A stretch of 64,000 nt of DNA from Magnolia sinica (Eukaryota > Streptophyta > Magnoliopsida > Magnoliales > Magnoliaceae): positions 72,525,158-72,589,157 of the forward strand of contig NC_080583.1 in the NCBI RefSeq assembly GCF_029962835.1, in the 5' to 3' direction. Shown here piece by piece: positions 24,430 to 37,225 of this stretch (position 1 is its first letter; every line of letters begins with the position of its first letter). A program made the translations under genes and the position numbers. Under the pieces are notes generated by a model that saw only the letters and a program-made list of their open reading frames with translations, ran no database searches and was not told the origin of the DNA.

Positions 24430-27400
24430 AGATGGGGATAACGCTCTCGAATCTCAGCCTCACGCTCCCAAGAAGCCTCCTCAACAGAATGGTGACCCCA
24501 CTGAACCTTCACCAACGGAATGACCTTGGTCCGGAGGACCTGCTCCTTCTGATCAAGGATACGAACTGGATGCTCAATATAGGAAGCATCCTCACGAACC
24601 TCTAACGGCTGTCAATCAATAACAGGAACGATGTCTGACCCACACTTCCTCAACATGGAGACATGAAAAACGTTGTGGACGCCAGACAACTGAGATGGCA
24701 AGGCAAGCCGATAGGCCACGGCGCCAACGCGCCCAGTGATCTCAAAAGGTCCTATGAATCTCGGGGCAAGCTTGCCCTTCGCTCCAAATCGAACTACGCC
24801 CTTCATGGGCGAGACCTTGAGATACACATGGTCCCCCACATCAAACTCCAAGGGATGACGCTGACGATCAGCAAAACTCTTTTGCCGGCTCTGAGTTGTG
24901 CGTATCCTCTGCCCGATGATATCAATAGCCTCGACGTCTCCTGCACAAGCTCGGGACCTAGAGACGACGCTCTCCCACCTCGGCCCAACAACTCGGTGAT
25001 CTGCATGGTCCGCCATATAGTGCCTCAAAGGAGCCATGCCGATGGTCGCCGATAGCTGTTATTGTATGAAAACTCACCAATCGCAGATGCTCATCCCAGC
25101 TACCCCGAAATCAATCGCGAGTTCGAAGCATATCCTCAAGGATCTGGTTGACCCTCTGGTCGCCATCGGTCTGCGGATGGTACGCGGTGCCGAGCTGCAA
25201 ATCGAACCCATCGCTCTCTGGAAGCTCCCCAAAATCGAGACGTGAACCTCGGGTCTCGGCAAAAAACAATCGAACGCCATGCAGCCTCACAATATCCTCG
25301 ATGAATAATCTCGCAAGCCGGTCCAAAGGCCAAGTCGCACGTATCGCAATAAAATGTGCCGACTTGTCGATCGATCAATGACAACCCGATGGCGTCATGA
25401 CCGCCGAGTCCTCGGCAAGCCCATAATAAAATCTGTGTCGACACGTGCTCCCATTTCCACATCGGACACTCAACGGCCGCAATAGACCAGGGGGTCTCCG
25501 ATGATCGGCCTTGACACGCCGGCATGTGTCACACTCGGCCACAAACCTGATCCGGCGCTTCATCCCCGCCCAAAAATATTGTCGCCTCATGTCATGGTAC
25601 ATCTTCGTCGAGCCGGGATGGATAGAAAACCGCGATCGATGTGCCTCGGCCATAAGATCTCGGCGTATTTCAGAATATCCGGGACACATAATCGGCCTCA
25701 GGCGAAGTCCACCATCCGTACCAATCTGCCAATCCGTCTGCGGCCTCTTCTCGGTAATCCTGTAATGACTCGTTTGTCTATCGAGCCTCGATCACCCTTG
25801 CGACAAGAGAGGGTTGAATCGACAGCTCAATAAAACACAATAGAAGACTGCAAGCCAAACTCAAAGTCGTACTCTGCTATATCCTCGAGCATCCGCCACT
25901 CCTCGAATCATCATATGCGCCACCAGGCCTCGTGGTTGCGGGTGAGGGCATCCGCCACCACGTTCGCCTTACCCGGGTGGTACGGAGATCGAAATCATAG
26001 TCCTTCGGAGTTCCATCCAACGCCTCGGCCTCATATTCAACTCAGACTGTGAGAAGAGGTACTTCAAGCTCTTATGATCGAGAAAGAGCTCGAACCTAAC
26101 CCCATAGAGATAGTGTCTCCACACCTTCGGTGCGAAGACAGCTGCAGCCAACTCTAAATCATGCGTGGGGTAGTTCGGCTCATGGATCTTGAGTGGCGAG
26201 ACGCGAAGGCTACAGTCCTGCCGTGCATCAGGACAGACCCAAACCAATATGCGAGGCATCGGTGAATACAATAAATCCGTCACTCCCGGAGGGAAGAGTG
26301 AGGACAGGAGCGACCCCGACGGTCCTTTAACTCCATAAATGCTCGCTCACGAGCGTCACTCCAAATAAACTCGCGCCCTTCCGAGTCAACCTAGTCAACT
26401 GGGCGCAATACGAGAGAAGCCCTCAATGAAACGCCGATAATATCCCGCTAAACCAAGGAAACTACGGATCTCGAACGCAGTCGTGGGTTCCCCACTGACG
26501 CACCGCCTCAACCTTCGAGGGGTCCACCTGCGACACCCTCCCTCGTCACCACGTGACCGAGGAACTTCACCTCCTCCGCCAAAACTCGCACTTCTCTAGC
26601 TTCGCATACAATCGGTGTGCGCGGAGGGTCTGCAATGTAACCTCCAAATGCCGCTCATGCTCCTCACGAGTCCTCGAATAAATCGAGAATGTCGTCGATG
26701 AAGACTACAACAAACCGATCGAGATACGGACGGAAGACCTCGCTTCATCAATCGCATGAACATCGCCGGCGCATTGGTCTCAGAAGGACATGACCAAACT
26801 CGAAATGACCATAACGCATCCTGAAAGTCGTTCTGAATGTCCTCCTCTCGGACCGAATCTGATGATAACCTGAACGCAAGTCAATCTTCGAAAAGAACTG
26901 TGCACCCTGCGGTGATCGAACAAATCATCAATCCTCGGGAGCGGATACTTGTTCTTGATCGTGACCTTGTTGAGCTCGCGGTAATCTACGCAGAGCCTCA
27001 ACGAGCCATCCTTCTTCTTCACGAAGAGTACCGGCGCTCCCCACGGCGAACTGCTCGGACGGATAAAGCCTAACTCGCGCAACTCGTCCAACTGCTTCTG
27101 CAGTTCCCGCAACTCCAATGGTGCCATACGATATGGGGCCTTTGAAATAGGCGCAGTACCGGGCACGAGATCAATCTGAAACTCGGTGAGTCGACGAGGC
27201 GGTAATCCCGGAATCTCCTGAAACACATCGGGAAAATCGCAAACCACAGGCAACTGGTCGACGCTCACCACTAAGGGATCCTCTATGGCACAAGACATCA
27301 AACAAGACAACGGCTCTCCTCTGGGCTCAGCAATGAACTGGAACAGCGGCAAGCCGGTATACAAAACATGACCCCTCGCCGAGCAATCCAATATGGCGTG

Positions 27401-27640
27401 ATACTCGGCAAGCCAATCCATGCCCGGGATGACATCAAACTCGGATAGGCAAAGCAAACAAGTCGGCAGGCAAAAACATATCCCCAACCAAAACGGGCAA
27501 GACAAGCAAAATCGGCCCAACACTGCGTCTTCCCCAAGGGAGTCGATACTATCAACCCCTCATGAGCAGACTCCAACCGGTAAACCAGTCAATCGGCCAA
27601 AACTCTCGGCCACGAAAGAATGCGATGCACCGTAATCAAA
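24430..27640 (-). pseudogene. Chromovirus pol remnant (PR-RT-RH-INT-chromodomain)
   Basis: Read on the minus strand and split over all three frames. [10 protein letters not shown] (about 27447..27412) follows the protease region. [19 protein letters not shown] lies near 27030..26960 and the reverse transcriptase catalytic motif FIDD at 26702..26691. RNase H shows [10 protein letters not shown] and [11 protein letters not shown] (about 26190..26060). Integrase shows its HHCC zinc-binding region (25650..25480, with CDTCRRVKADH) and HPQTDGD of the core (about 25180). A GAKGKLAPRFIGPFEI segment (24790..24740) is the GPY/F-type C-terminus. A chromodomain-like tail follows, with an in-frame TGA at 24613..24611 after IVPVID. 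Many 1-2 nt frameshifts occur, so there is no functional product. Order and motifs fit Del/Tekay elements. Confidence 0.85.
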
Positions 27641-28911
27641 CAACACACGTGCAATGCATGCGGATACGGAAGTATACCTCAACGACTCCTCCGGATGATC
27701 GAGGATCTCGTGGCCGCATAGAATCGAGCTCGAGCAGGCCGGGAGGTGCTGTCCCTCTCGAGCGTGCTCCTGCTGCTGCCGAGGCGGTCAAATCGCCGCT
27801 GCGCGGCCTCTCGAGGTGGTGATGCCGCTCGAGGTGGTCTCGGTGGTGGAGGCTGCGACTACCGCTGTGGGGGTCTCTGCTGCGCTGCGGTGGTGGAGGC
27901 TGTTGTGGACCTCTCTGCGCTGCTTGGGGCGAGGACACTCCCACATACGGTGTCTGTCGCACCGCACCTAAAACAAGTGCCGAGAACTGCCTCGAGGTGG
28001 TCTTTGGAGGTGCTTGGGTCCGGTGCTCGAAAGGTGGGCGACTGTGCGCCTCGCGAGGTCGACCTGCTGCGTATCACTCGAAGAAGCCTGCCTCTTCCGG
28101 TCTCTCCTGACCGCGATCAGACTGAGAACCGTCCCACTCGGCCTCAAAAATCTGGCCTTTCGCACCACTTCCTCAAAGGTAGGGAGCTCATGCCCAATAA
28201 CACGGCCTCGAAGACCGTAACGCAAGCCGCCTCAATCGGCGGGCTCTCCGCTCCTCATCATCCACTAAGTAAGGTGCAAATCGGGACAAGTGCTACAAAA
28301 CGAGCGGCATCGAGCCACTGTCATATCGCCCTGCACCAAGGCCTCAAACTCCAATGCCCGCTGTCGTTGGATGTGATAATATGTCGGTCAAACCGATCCA
28401 CAAAATCCTCCCAAGTCCAAACAAAATCGGGCTCGGCCAGAGACTGATGTCCACCGGTGCTCGGCCTCACCATGGAGAAGAAATACGGCTAATCGACTCG
28501 CCGCTCGGTCGCGCATCCCATCGTCTCAAATATCTTCTCTCCGTCGGCGCGCCATCTCTCAGCTGTGGGTCTGGCTCACCCTGGAAATGCCGGGGATCGA
28601 GGCGTCGGAACTCTCGAAGGAGGGCACTCGAGCGCTCTGCTCGCCTGTCTTTGGAGAAACGACGGGAGTGCCGCTCGCCACAAGTGCGGCCGTCACGGCT
28701 GCGGCATCTCTGCAATCGGGAAGCACTCACGGATACGGTGGGCTCCGCACCGGTCTCTGGTGGAGGAGACGCTGGGCAGCATGAATCCCTGGTAGATGGG
28801 TGGCATCCTCAGGCGGGAGGGATCTCGGGTGGAGGAGCAGGATCGTAGGTGGTAGTGCGGGAGCCGCAGGTGGTGGAGCGGAGTCGATCGGGTCACTCTT
28901 CTGCGCGCCAT
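27641..28911 (-). pseudogene. Chromovirus gag remnant
   Basis: Lies between the PBS-proximal leader and pol in element orientation. Minus-strand frames give MARRRVTRS near the start, a central region without recognisable motifs, and a partial CCHC zinc knuckle (CFRCGATD at about 27975..27950) whose second half is frameshifted, followed by a glutamine/proline-rich stretch. Frames change every 100 to 250 bp. The gag assignment rests on position plus the zinc knuckle. Confidence 0.7.
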
Positions 28912-29061
28912 GTCCTACAGAAAGAGCGAAGGTGCCTATCAACCTTGAAAACTCTCGAGGCACACTCGTTAAGGGTCGGTAATAAAAGATCGCTAGGCTT
29001 CCCGAACTTAGGACTTAAATCATTCATAGCAGACATGTAATGTTGTTTTGGTTATTCCCGA

Positions 29062-29080
29062 GTTATGCTCGATACCAACT
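29062..29080 (-). other. Primer binding site of the chromovirus
   Basis: Just inside the 5' LTR, the minus strand reads TTGGTATCGAGC, one base short of TGGTATCAGAGC, the sequence complementary to the 3' end of plant initiator tRNA-Met. The spacing from the LTR is a few bases, as usual. Confidence 0.7.
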
Positions 29081-29081
29081 T

Positions 29082-30967
29082 CGTCACGCCCCAAACTCGA
29101 GCGGGCTCACAAAATTCCCGATCGCCGAATCCGGCGACGACCTCGTAGAACCCCATTCTCGGCTCCCGCCACCCATTCGGTTCCGATCCGGGATGCTACA
29201 AGGAGGATTTTCAACATCGTTTGATTCGTAATAAGCATAACCAAAGGCATAACCCACAAACAACAACCAAAAACTCCATCACATTTCCACTATAATCAAA
29301 AACTTTACAAGTACAATGAGCATAAGGGAAATACAATGAAGATAGACCAAAACTCCAAAAGAAGATCACCACGCGTCCAAGCCTCCGCGCTGCTGCGAGC
29401 ACACGACGGTCGTGCATAAGCTTATGAAAGCTTAGAGGGTGGTGAAAGTGTATGCTCAAGGTGATAATGTAGTAATATCGGAGTAATGCGGAACATGCCG
29501 ATGAATGCTAAGAACCCCATTAGCCGTACGAGGCCATGCGGTGCAAAGAATGATGTCGGCCATACCAAGGCCATGCAATGCAAAATGCAAGTCAAGCATA
29601 CAAATCCTCATCTAAGTCCACATGTCAATACGGCTCAAATCGGGAATATCACTGGGGTCTAGTACACTCCAAGCCGATTGCCGCCCCATCGCGCGCAATA
29701 AGGTGAGTGGAAAAGACCTCACTATCCGCGCCAATATCGGGCTCGGCTCGTCAATAGCGGACCCATTCCTCGAGCCGGTCAAACTCGCCTAGCATTGCCC
29801 CTACTCTCAGGCTGGTAAGGCCGCACCCCCTTCCAACCGACCACGACACGGTGGAAAGCGCAACCGTCGGTAATCGGCACTCGGCGATCATGCACCCACT
29901 CGGTCTAGACGTTGGAGCAACCTCCCGGTACCATAAGGGTTTAGGGACTTTCACCCGGGATATCTATCGCACCCCATGTAGAACAAGATTTCCGGTATCC
30001 AATCCCGCCAACCACGATGCTCGTGGAGGCTATGGCCCGATGTCGCTAGGGCGTACGGTGACAATATCACACAATGCAAATGCATGAATCACACTACCGG
30101 TCATACAAGCAATCTGCGCGTATCGTGCGCTCATGTAGGGCAACACCCCTGTACGGAGCCCCTAGACAGTCCGCCGAAGGCATATGCTATGATCAGTCAT
30201 TTCTCATATAAAGCATACGTATGATTCATATGATAATGAATAATGAAATTAAACATTCTATATAGGATGTATGATGTACATAACGAAGGTGGGCCTAGAC
30301 AGCCTACACATAACATGCACGAGCCTAACAATGGGCCTTAGGGAATGTCATAATGCGGACATTTAACCACACTATACTTGCAATGTGGACGTCAAACCAC
30401 CATTGCTCCCAAGGCATAGTCCTGACGTAAACATCATTACATAAATCATGCTGGGATCGTACATTGCAATGGACCTTAGGCACGTCCCATTGGGCCTTAA
30501 ATACGTCAAATGGGCCATATCATATGGGCCTTGTATTCATCAAGTGGGCCACATCACTGGGCCGCACCAATGGGCCTTATGTGCATTGCAATGGACTATA
30601 AACTGTGGGCTTTAGAACGTATCAAATGGGCCTAATCTTATGGGCCTTATGTGTATCAAATGGGCCACACCAATGGGCCCCAAATGCACATCAAATGGGC
30701 CTTAACACATAGGCCCCAATATGTCTTAATGGGCCTTAAACCATGGGCCCTTAATACCTCAAATGGGCCTTGACCCATGGGCCCATAATACATCAAAGTG
30801 GGCCTCAATTATGGGCCATAAGTAATTGAAATGGGCCTCACCTAAATAAGTACAATATTTATATATATATATATATATATATAATATAGTATATAATATA
30901 CATATAATATTACATGAACTATAATATTATATATATCTATATATATATATATATATATATACATATA

Positions 30968-31001
<34 letters not shown>

Positions 31002-32937
31002 TAGATCTATATATATATATAGACAGACACACACGCATACACAATGGGCCCACACACTCACAGTGGGCCCACACACTTATAACAGTGGGCTACGTCCACC
31101 GTCCAGGCGGACGGTGGTGGTCAAACATATACATCCATGTGGGCTCCATGTGGGGCCCACTGTAATGTCGATATGCCATCCAACCGGTTGATGAGGCCAC
31201 ACGGGCCTAGGTGAAGGGTGAAAAGAAATTTCACCCTGATCCAAAACTTCTGTGGACCCCAAGGGAATTTCAAAGGTAGAAGTTCCATCCCACTGTTTCC
31301 TTTGATGTGGGCCACCCGAGTCTTGGATCAAGCCGATTTTTGGGGTGGGCCCACGTCAGGTAGTGGCCCACCCGATGAACGGTTGAGATAGCATATAGAC
31401 ATCAAGGTGGGGCCCACGGTTACAGCCGTGAGGGGCTGCTGGTACGCCCGGACGCCCGGACGCCGCTGGCGCAGGCAGCGCTGCTGCCTTCTGACACACA
31501 GCAGCAACGGCTGCTGTGTTGATTTTTTTCCTTTTTTTTTTTTTGAAAAATCACAGATTTTACAGGTGGGGTCCACATCTAGTGAATCCACACCGTCCAG
31601 TGTTCTTCTATGGCTCACTACGAGCAAAACAAGTCCAATATTGGACATATTCCAGTGTACAACCCATCAGGGGAGGTTTCAATGGTGAAAACCACCTTTT
31701 GGTATGGTATGGCCCGCCTGAAGGTCTGATGGATCCCTTCTTTCAGGTCAACGGCTAAAAAGGGCTTGGGAAGGGAATGGATGGTGTGGATTTAATACAT
31801 ACATCAAGGTGGGGCCTACATGAATAGGCCACCCCAAAACTTTGGAAAAAAAGTTGATATTTGTGTTTTTCCCATTTACACGTCCAGCGTCCAGGGACGA
31901 CGCTGGACTGTCTGGACATTTGAGGTGGGCCTGATCAGGTGGGCCACCACTGATGAGTGGTGTGGGTAGTACACATATAAGGTGGGCCCCACTCAAATAA
32001 AATACTTACTACATGGTGGGGTCCATTCAAGCGGGCCATACAACCTTATCATCATACAACAAGATAAAAATAAAATAAAATAAAATAAAACAAAAAGGGA
32101 GAGATATAGAGAGTGAGACCGTATGATGGAGGGACCCCGCACTATGGGCCCTCCCTTGCACTAAATCATACATGAAGTGGGTCCCATTACAAGTGGGTCC
32201 ATGGAATTGAAATCCAACGGTGGAGATCCCTTCTCCACTAAAATAAATGGTCTAGATGACCCTAAACATGGAAGGAAATAAACATCATGATGGGGTCCAT
32301 GGAGAATGGCCCCATCATGGAATGATCATGATGATCCAAGTGGGCCATCGGCCACATCTTAGGGTCCAAAGTGAGATCCAAACCATTAATCGGTTGGCCT
32401 CACTTGGTCCATCTTAAAAATATGAAAATCTACCCTATTAAGACACCCACCACTTGATCTTCTTGCTCCCTAGGCTTCCTTGGTTCCTTGAGCTCCTCTT
32501 TGATGGTGGAAGATGAGAAATGGATGGTTGAGATGAGAGATGAAGGGGTGGGAAAGGTGGACCTCACAAATAAAATTTTCTCACCATGGGAAGACCATAC
32601 GTATGGGACTTGCTATGGGAGAGTTTGAATGAGAGAGAGACTTGTAAGGGAGAGAGAGAGAGAGAAGGAGATGGGTGATGGAGTGATGGGGGATGGTTTG
32701 GGTTGAAAATGGTAAAAAGAGGTATGGTTGTTGTTGAAATTTGAAAAGAGGAGTGGTGAGGTGGAAAGAATGGTGGACTTTAGTAAAAGGTGGTGATGGG
32801 TTGATGTACTTGAGGTATGGGGTGCTTTGATGGTTGATTGATGGGACTAATTGTAGAGATTCCCTCGAAATCCAACGCGGTGTTTCTTCGGAATAAACGC
32901 CGATCGGCATCTTCTTGCCCTGGATATCGGTTTGGTG
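29082..32937 (-). repeat. 5' LTR of the chromovirus, truncated
   Basis: Collinear with the 3' LTR from its GC-rich end (CGTCACGCCCC here, the terminal T changed to C) to tatcggtttggtg, then stops. The counterpart of 24100..24286, about 187 bp including the outer terminus, is absent and 166 bp of flanking DNA follows instead. It carries a 30 to 40-bp stretch around 31493..31530 (cagcagcaacggctgctg) not present in the other LTR, and many small indels. Confidence 0.85.
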
Positions 32938-33103
32938 CTCAGAATACCTCCCAATCCAGTTTACACTCATATATATAGCCTTGTAAAGAATCCCAAACGA
33001 AATCGGAAACAAATTTTGCAAATCCGATGGATCCGCAAAATTCTGCGCAAAACTTTCGATGTCATCAAAACTTATCCTTTGATGGCATTGAAGTCGGGTC
33101 AAT
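32938..33103. repeat. 166-bp direct duplication, right copy
   Basis: Same sequence as 20100..20265, joined to the truncated 5' LTR at ttggtg/ctcagaat. On its far side it continues gacatcgaattaac, which would be the natural continuation of the pre-insertion site. Confidence 0.9.
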
Positions 33104-33386
33104 GACATCGAATTAACACTCAAACTGTCCAGAGATAAAACCCGATTTTCTGTAAAATCTCGATCGCATCAATTCATGTTTGATATCATCGAAAGTTCAA
33201 TCGAACATCCATCGATGGCATCGAAAAAAGTGCCAAGATAGGTCAGCGACCAACTGGAGAAAATCCAGAAAAAATCAATGGGATCGAGCATTGTTTGATG
33301 TCATCGAAGGTGACATCGAACAGTCTGTCGATTGCATCGATAGGCCCAGTAATAGACTTGATTTAAGACATCTATTACAACAGAAT
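33104..33386 (-). repeat. Right part of the older interrupted LTR
   Basis: Continuation of the element split by the chromovirus. Rich in ATCGA-type words (catcgaaagttcaatcgaac, gtcgattgcatcgatagg) and ending catctattaca, a plausible CA terminus. 33387..34280 shows AT-rich DNA without supportable features. Confidence 0.4.
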
Positions 33387-34284
33387 GTTCCGGATATAAC
33401 ACACGTGCAGTGCAGCCCTCCCTCTACCACACACAAGATTTAGTCATGGTCGCCATTGGGCAAATGACCACTAAAAAAAAGAGTTGTCCTTTTTTTTTTT
33501 TTTAATGGCTTGAAATTTGATCGTTTGTACGTTCATATGGTGCCGGGTGTAACAAAGCTTTTATACCTCAATCCGAATCGAATGCTTATGGCCCCAATTG
33601 CTGAGATAGATAGAGAGACCGTGATAGTCATCTATGATCGAGAATTAAGCATTTTGGTCATCTATTCATCTACCTGCAAACAAAATCAAGCAATTTGTGG
33701 AAGGAAGTTTTGTCTTTTTAATGAGTTCTTTTTTACTTTCAATCAAAATGAATTTTCCTTTCCATAATAATTGTAATGAACTGGAGTTTTGTAAGCCTTT
33801 ATGTACACGTGTATATATACATTTATATTCATCTAAGCATACATGTAGAGATCCATCAATTCATCCATGCATTCATACATATACACATTTATAAATCTAT
33901 GCAAGTTATAACCATTGATATGCACAATCAATCTGTTTAGTATGAACTATTAATTTATGTAATTAGCAATTATATAATTTTATATATACATAAGTATATA
34001 TATGTATATATACGTTCACTCTTACTCATAAGACCACCTGTTCATTCATAATTTAGCCTAAATCTAATTATTAATCATACACTAAACATGCTCGATCATA
34101 ACCTATAACTCGTGTATCAAAACCACACAATTAAAACCTTAAATTAAACTAAAAATCTTTCCAAATACATTTCCCACTTGAATACATATATTTTCTACAT
34201 GCATGTGTATCATCTAACAGACTCTTCAAACTATTGAAGTTTTTCCTAACTCCATTTGTAAGCTCGGATTTTATTTTATTTTAT

Positions 34285-34430
34285 TATTTATTTTTTTAAA
34301 TTAGTTTGTTAGTACACCCCACTGTCAGTTCACACTTCACTGTTAGCCACCCCCACTAGGGAATCGATACCAAGACCTCGGTGTCGAAACGAGGTATCTT
34401 TCACTCAGTCTACCACTTGTAAGCGACTTT
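34285..34430 (-). mobile_element. tRNA-derived SINE, minus strand
   Basis: Reverse complement contains gtggtagactgagtgaaaga (A-box region), gtcttggtatcgattccc (B-box region), agtgggggtggctaac and an A-rich tail. Same family as 9948..10077. Confidence 0.75.
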
Positions 34431-34984
34431 TGAATACACAAGAAATGAATATGTTTCTCTATACAAACAATCTGATTGTTCTGAATAAATCCTGTCTTCA
34501 TGGTGAAACGATCTAATTGTTTCTGGGAACTAATATTTGAGCAACCAGACTTTCAACGGTGAGGATTTTGTATTTGGAGGAGGGGGAGTAGTTTGCATGA
34601 TGTCCAGAGAGAGAAATTACAAGCACATCATTAGGATTATATATGCTAGTGCAATGCCTGTGGACGGAAAGTAGTTTGCATGACATGGGGAGAGAGAGAG
34701 TGGAAAAAAAAAAAAAAAAAAAACTTTTTTTACGGTTTGAGAGAGATTGTTTAAATTATGAAAAACCAAAGAGGGAGAAAATTTTTGAATTTTGTTACGG
34801 AAGGAATTATTTAAATTTTGTATTTGATGTGGGAATCCAATAGGTTGGGCCGGACTAGTGGGCTTTAGGCAAGAAGAAACAGGCTTGATTTATACTCTGC
34901 ACTCAGTCTTGATAATACAGCCCAAGCCCTGGCTGAGACCGGCAGACTCGAAAGCTTATCAGACTAGCCCCTCCCATGGGTTCC

Positions 34985-35150
34985 AGTCCTTGCCCGTGTG
35001 GTAGACTCTAAGGAGTTTCAACACAAGGTCTTGGGTTCAAAACCCGTAAGTGGTGAAATCTCACTACGGCCTGCGTGGGTGTGTGGCAGGTGCGTGTGTA
35101 AAAAAAAAAAAGAAAAAGAAAAAGAAAAAAAAAAAGACTAAAAAAAAATG
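34985..35150 (+). mobile_element. Second-type tRNA-derived SINE with A-rich tail
   Basis: gtgtggtagactctaaggag and ggtcttgggttcaaaaccc are A- and B-box-like regions spaced as in tRNA-derived promoters. Followed by ctgcgtgggtgtgtggcagg and a long A/AG tail. Resembles the reversed copies at 36365 and 37110. Confidence 0.65.
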
Positions 35151-35289
35151 GGATTGCTTGCATGCTGACTAACTTAGTGTGTAAAAATAAAAAATAAAAA
35201 TAAATAAAAAAACTAACCCCTCCTATTGACAACGAAATGGGATTGCTTGCATGCCGACTAACTTAATTCACTTAGCATACTGAGTAAAC

Positions 35290-36330
35290 TCTGTGGATTT
35301 TATTGTGATATATGTGTCATATCCATGTTGTCTATCCATTTTTTTTTACCAGTCATTTTAGAGCATGTTCCCAAAATTTTAAAGGTTGGCCAACCGTTAG
35401 GGATCACTCACTAAGCTGTTACCCAGGCATCCAACCTACTTTCTCGAACCGAAAGCCATGCGTGCATACCCGTCCATCAAGTATGTTGGTTCATTTTAAC
35501 CATTGAATCCAAAAGTCATGATCAACCAAAATTATGGTAGGCCAGGACACATGGAAGAGTTGAGATGAAATACCAACCATTAATTTTGTTACACCCAACA
35601 TTGTATTTATGTCATCCAATCCATTTATATGATGTGCCTCATCAAGATGAAAAAATTTCCCAAAAATTGCACTATTATAAAATTAAGGTGGGACATACTA
35701 CATGAATTTTGAGGGTTTAGGTATATTATTATTTGGGTAGCCCACTTGAATTAACCTGATTTTTGTGATCAAGGCCCACCTAAAGGCAGTGTACCTAATA
35801 GGTAGCGTGGATTTCATGCATGTGAAGTCATTTCTCCCACATGTAGATGGTATATAAATATCATAGTGAAATCCATGTGTCAATGGTGGGCCTCTCCATT
35901 CCCATGGTTTTTTATGGTATGACTTACCTTAGCCTTGAACATGCCTCATTTGTGGGCTCTTGTTCTAATATGAGTTAGCAAACCATATGTATAAAGTGAA
36001 TTTCATACAAATATCATGATGGGCTCCACATAATCTCTCTGTCTGGAGGAACACAAGTAATATGGAATGAAAGGTTTTAATACCCACCTTCACATATGGC
36101 AACTTAAGGTGTGAGACATCCAAGATGTTCATATGGTGGATCCCACATTTATGATTTCTTGGCCTAAAAATCACGAGCATGTTCCTATTACATGTTCCAT
36201 GCTTGTACAAGAGACATAAGTTGTTGAATGAAATGGATCAGCAGTTCTTATTTTACTTTTTTTTATCCACGCCGTTCATCCATTTTATTTTCAGATTATT
36301 TTAGGGTATGACCCAAAAAATGAGGCGGAT
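35290..36330. repeat. Series of GGGCCCACC-family fragments
   Basis: Contains ccatgttgtctatccattt, gacttaccttagccttgaac and 'gggctccacataatctct'-type phrases matching family halves elsewhere (for example 19300..19560 and 17640..17960). No complete terminal repeats were resolved. Confidence 0.4.
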
Positions 36331-36364
36331 CTGAAGAAAATTTCAAATTATGGCATGGTCTAGC

Positions 36365-36480
36365 ATTTTTTTTTTCACACGGACTCACTTACCCTACACT
36401 TGCCCGTGCATTCACACCATAATGGGTGCTCGAACCCATGACCTCGTGTTGAAACTCTTATGAGTCTACCACTGAGCTGG
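36365..36480 (-). mobile_element. tRNA-derived SINE, minus strand
   Basis: Reverse complement: agctcagtggtagactcata (A-box region), gaggtcatgggttcgagcac (B-box region), then a GTGTGAATGCACGGGCAAG tail and an A tract. A second copy in the same orientation lies at 37110..37225, beyond a hAT-like element. Confidence 0.7.
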
Positions 36481-37100
36481 TGTACACGAACTAAGTTAGC
36501 TCGGTTAGCTCGCTCGACAAGACTAGAAAAAGCTCGATTCGACCCGGTTCGAAGTGGAGTTCGAGCCAAGTAGAGCTGATTTTTTGAGCTTGAAAAAATT
36601 TCAAATCGAGTTCAAGCTTGCCCGAGCTCAACTCGACTCAGATCGAACCCTAACTCGAATCGAACTTAGATCGAACTAGTTTGGTGACTAGGTTACTTTG
36701 ATATTAATGTTGCTCACCAAGTGTTTGATGAAATGACTCAACGAAGTGTCGGCTAATGGCAAGGAAGGTATGTGTATGAAATAAATACCATTGTTTTTTA
36801 TTTTTTATTTTTTATTTTTTATGTTGCTTATAAGGTGTTTGATAAAATACTTGTAAACAACTGTTGTTGTTTTACATACAATGAGAAATTGAAAGTGCAT
36901 TGCATGTATTTGTGAAAATGCCGCAGAGGCTCGATTTTGGCTCGAACTAAGCTCGAACCGGGCCGATCTACTGACCAAACCGAGCTGAGTTGGCCAGTCA
37001 AGCTCAAGGACTGAGTTGAGCCGAGTTCGAATTGGGGTCAGCTAGTGGCCGAGCCAAATCAAGCTGAGGCCAGCTAGACTCGGTGTACACCCCCAGTGCA
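36481..37100. mobile_element. hAT-like MITE, GGTGTACAC termini, TCGA-rich
   Basis: Left end tggtgtacacgaactaag and right end actcggtgtacaccccc form short inverted repeats. Both flanks of the interior are packed with agctcgactcga-type words. Same family as 39739..40249. No coding sequence and no clean target duplication. Confidence 0.5.
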
Positions 37101-37109
37101 GGTACAAGG

Positions 37110-37225
37110 ATGGTGGGATTTTTTTAAAAGACTCGCTCACACACTCCACACATTCCCGTACACTCACACCATAGTGGGCACTCGAACCCATGACCTCATG
37201 TTGAAACTCTTGTGAGTCTACGGCG
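37110..37225 (-). mobile_element. tRNA-derived SINE, minus strand
   Basis: Reverse complement has tagactcacaagagtttcaa, catgaggtcatgggttcgag and gtgcccactatggtgtgagt, then an A tract. Diverged copy of 36365..36480; its A-box end is damaged. Confidence 0.65.

Larger units (their letters stand above)
20266..32937 (-). mobile_element. Tekay-like Ty3/gypsy chromovirus, nested and decayed
   Basis: A 12.7-kb LTR retrotransposon on the minus strand. In element sense: 5' LTR (32937..29082, truncated), PBS, gag, pol (protease-linked region, reverse transcriptase, RNase H, integrase, chromodomain-like tail), PPT, 3' LTR (24286..20266). Long LTRs, a tRNA-Met-type PBS and the polyprotein phrases [10 protein letters not shown] and [19 protein letters not shown] identify a chromovirus of the Del/Tekay type (by recall of the family, not by search). 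It carries many frameshifts and stops, so it is not autonomous. It inserted into an older LTR. Confidence 0.85.

Noticed and set aside
23723..24605. Open frames (up to 203 codons) in the 3' LTR
   Set aside because: Inside an LTR and across its end into the PPT and the antisense of the chromodomain region; the LTR part is partly repeated in the other LTR, and no known protein was recognised.
34985..35060. Possible tRNA gene (A- and B-box-like sequences)
   Set aside because: No cloverleaf acceptor pairing was found and an A-rich tail follows, so it is a tRNA-derived SINE; the same holds for 9948, 34285, 36365 and 61535.
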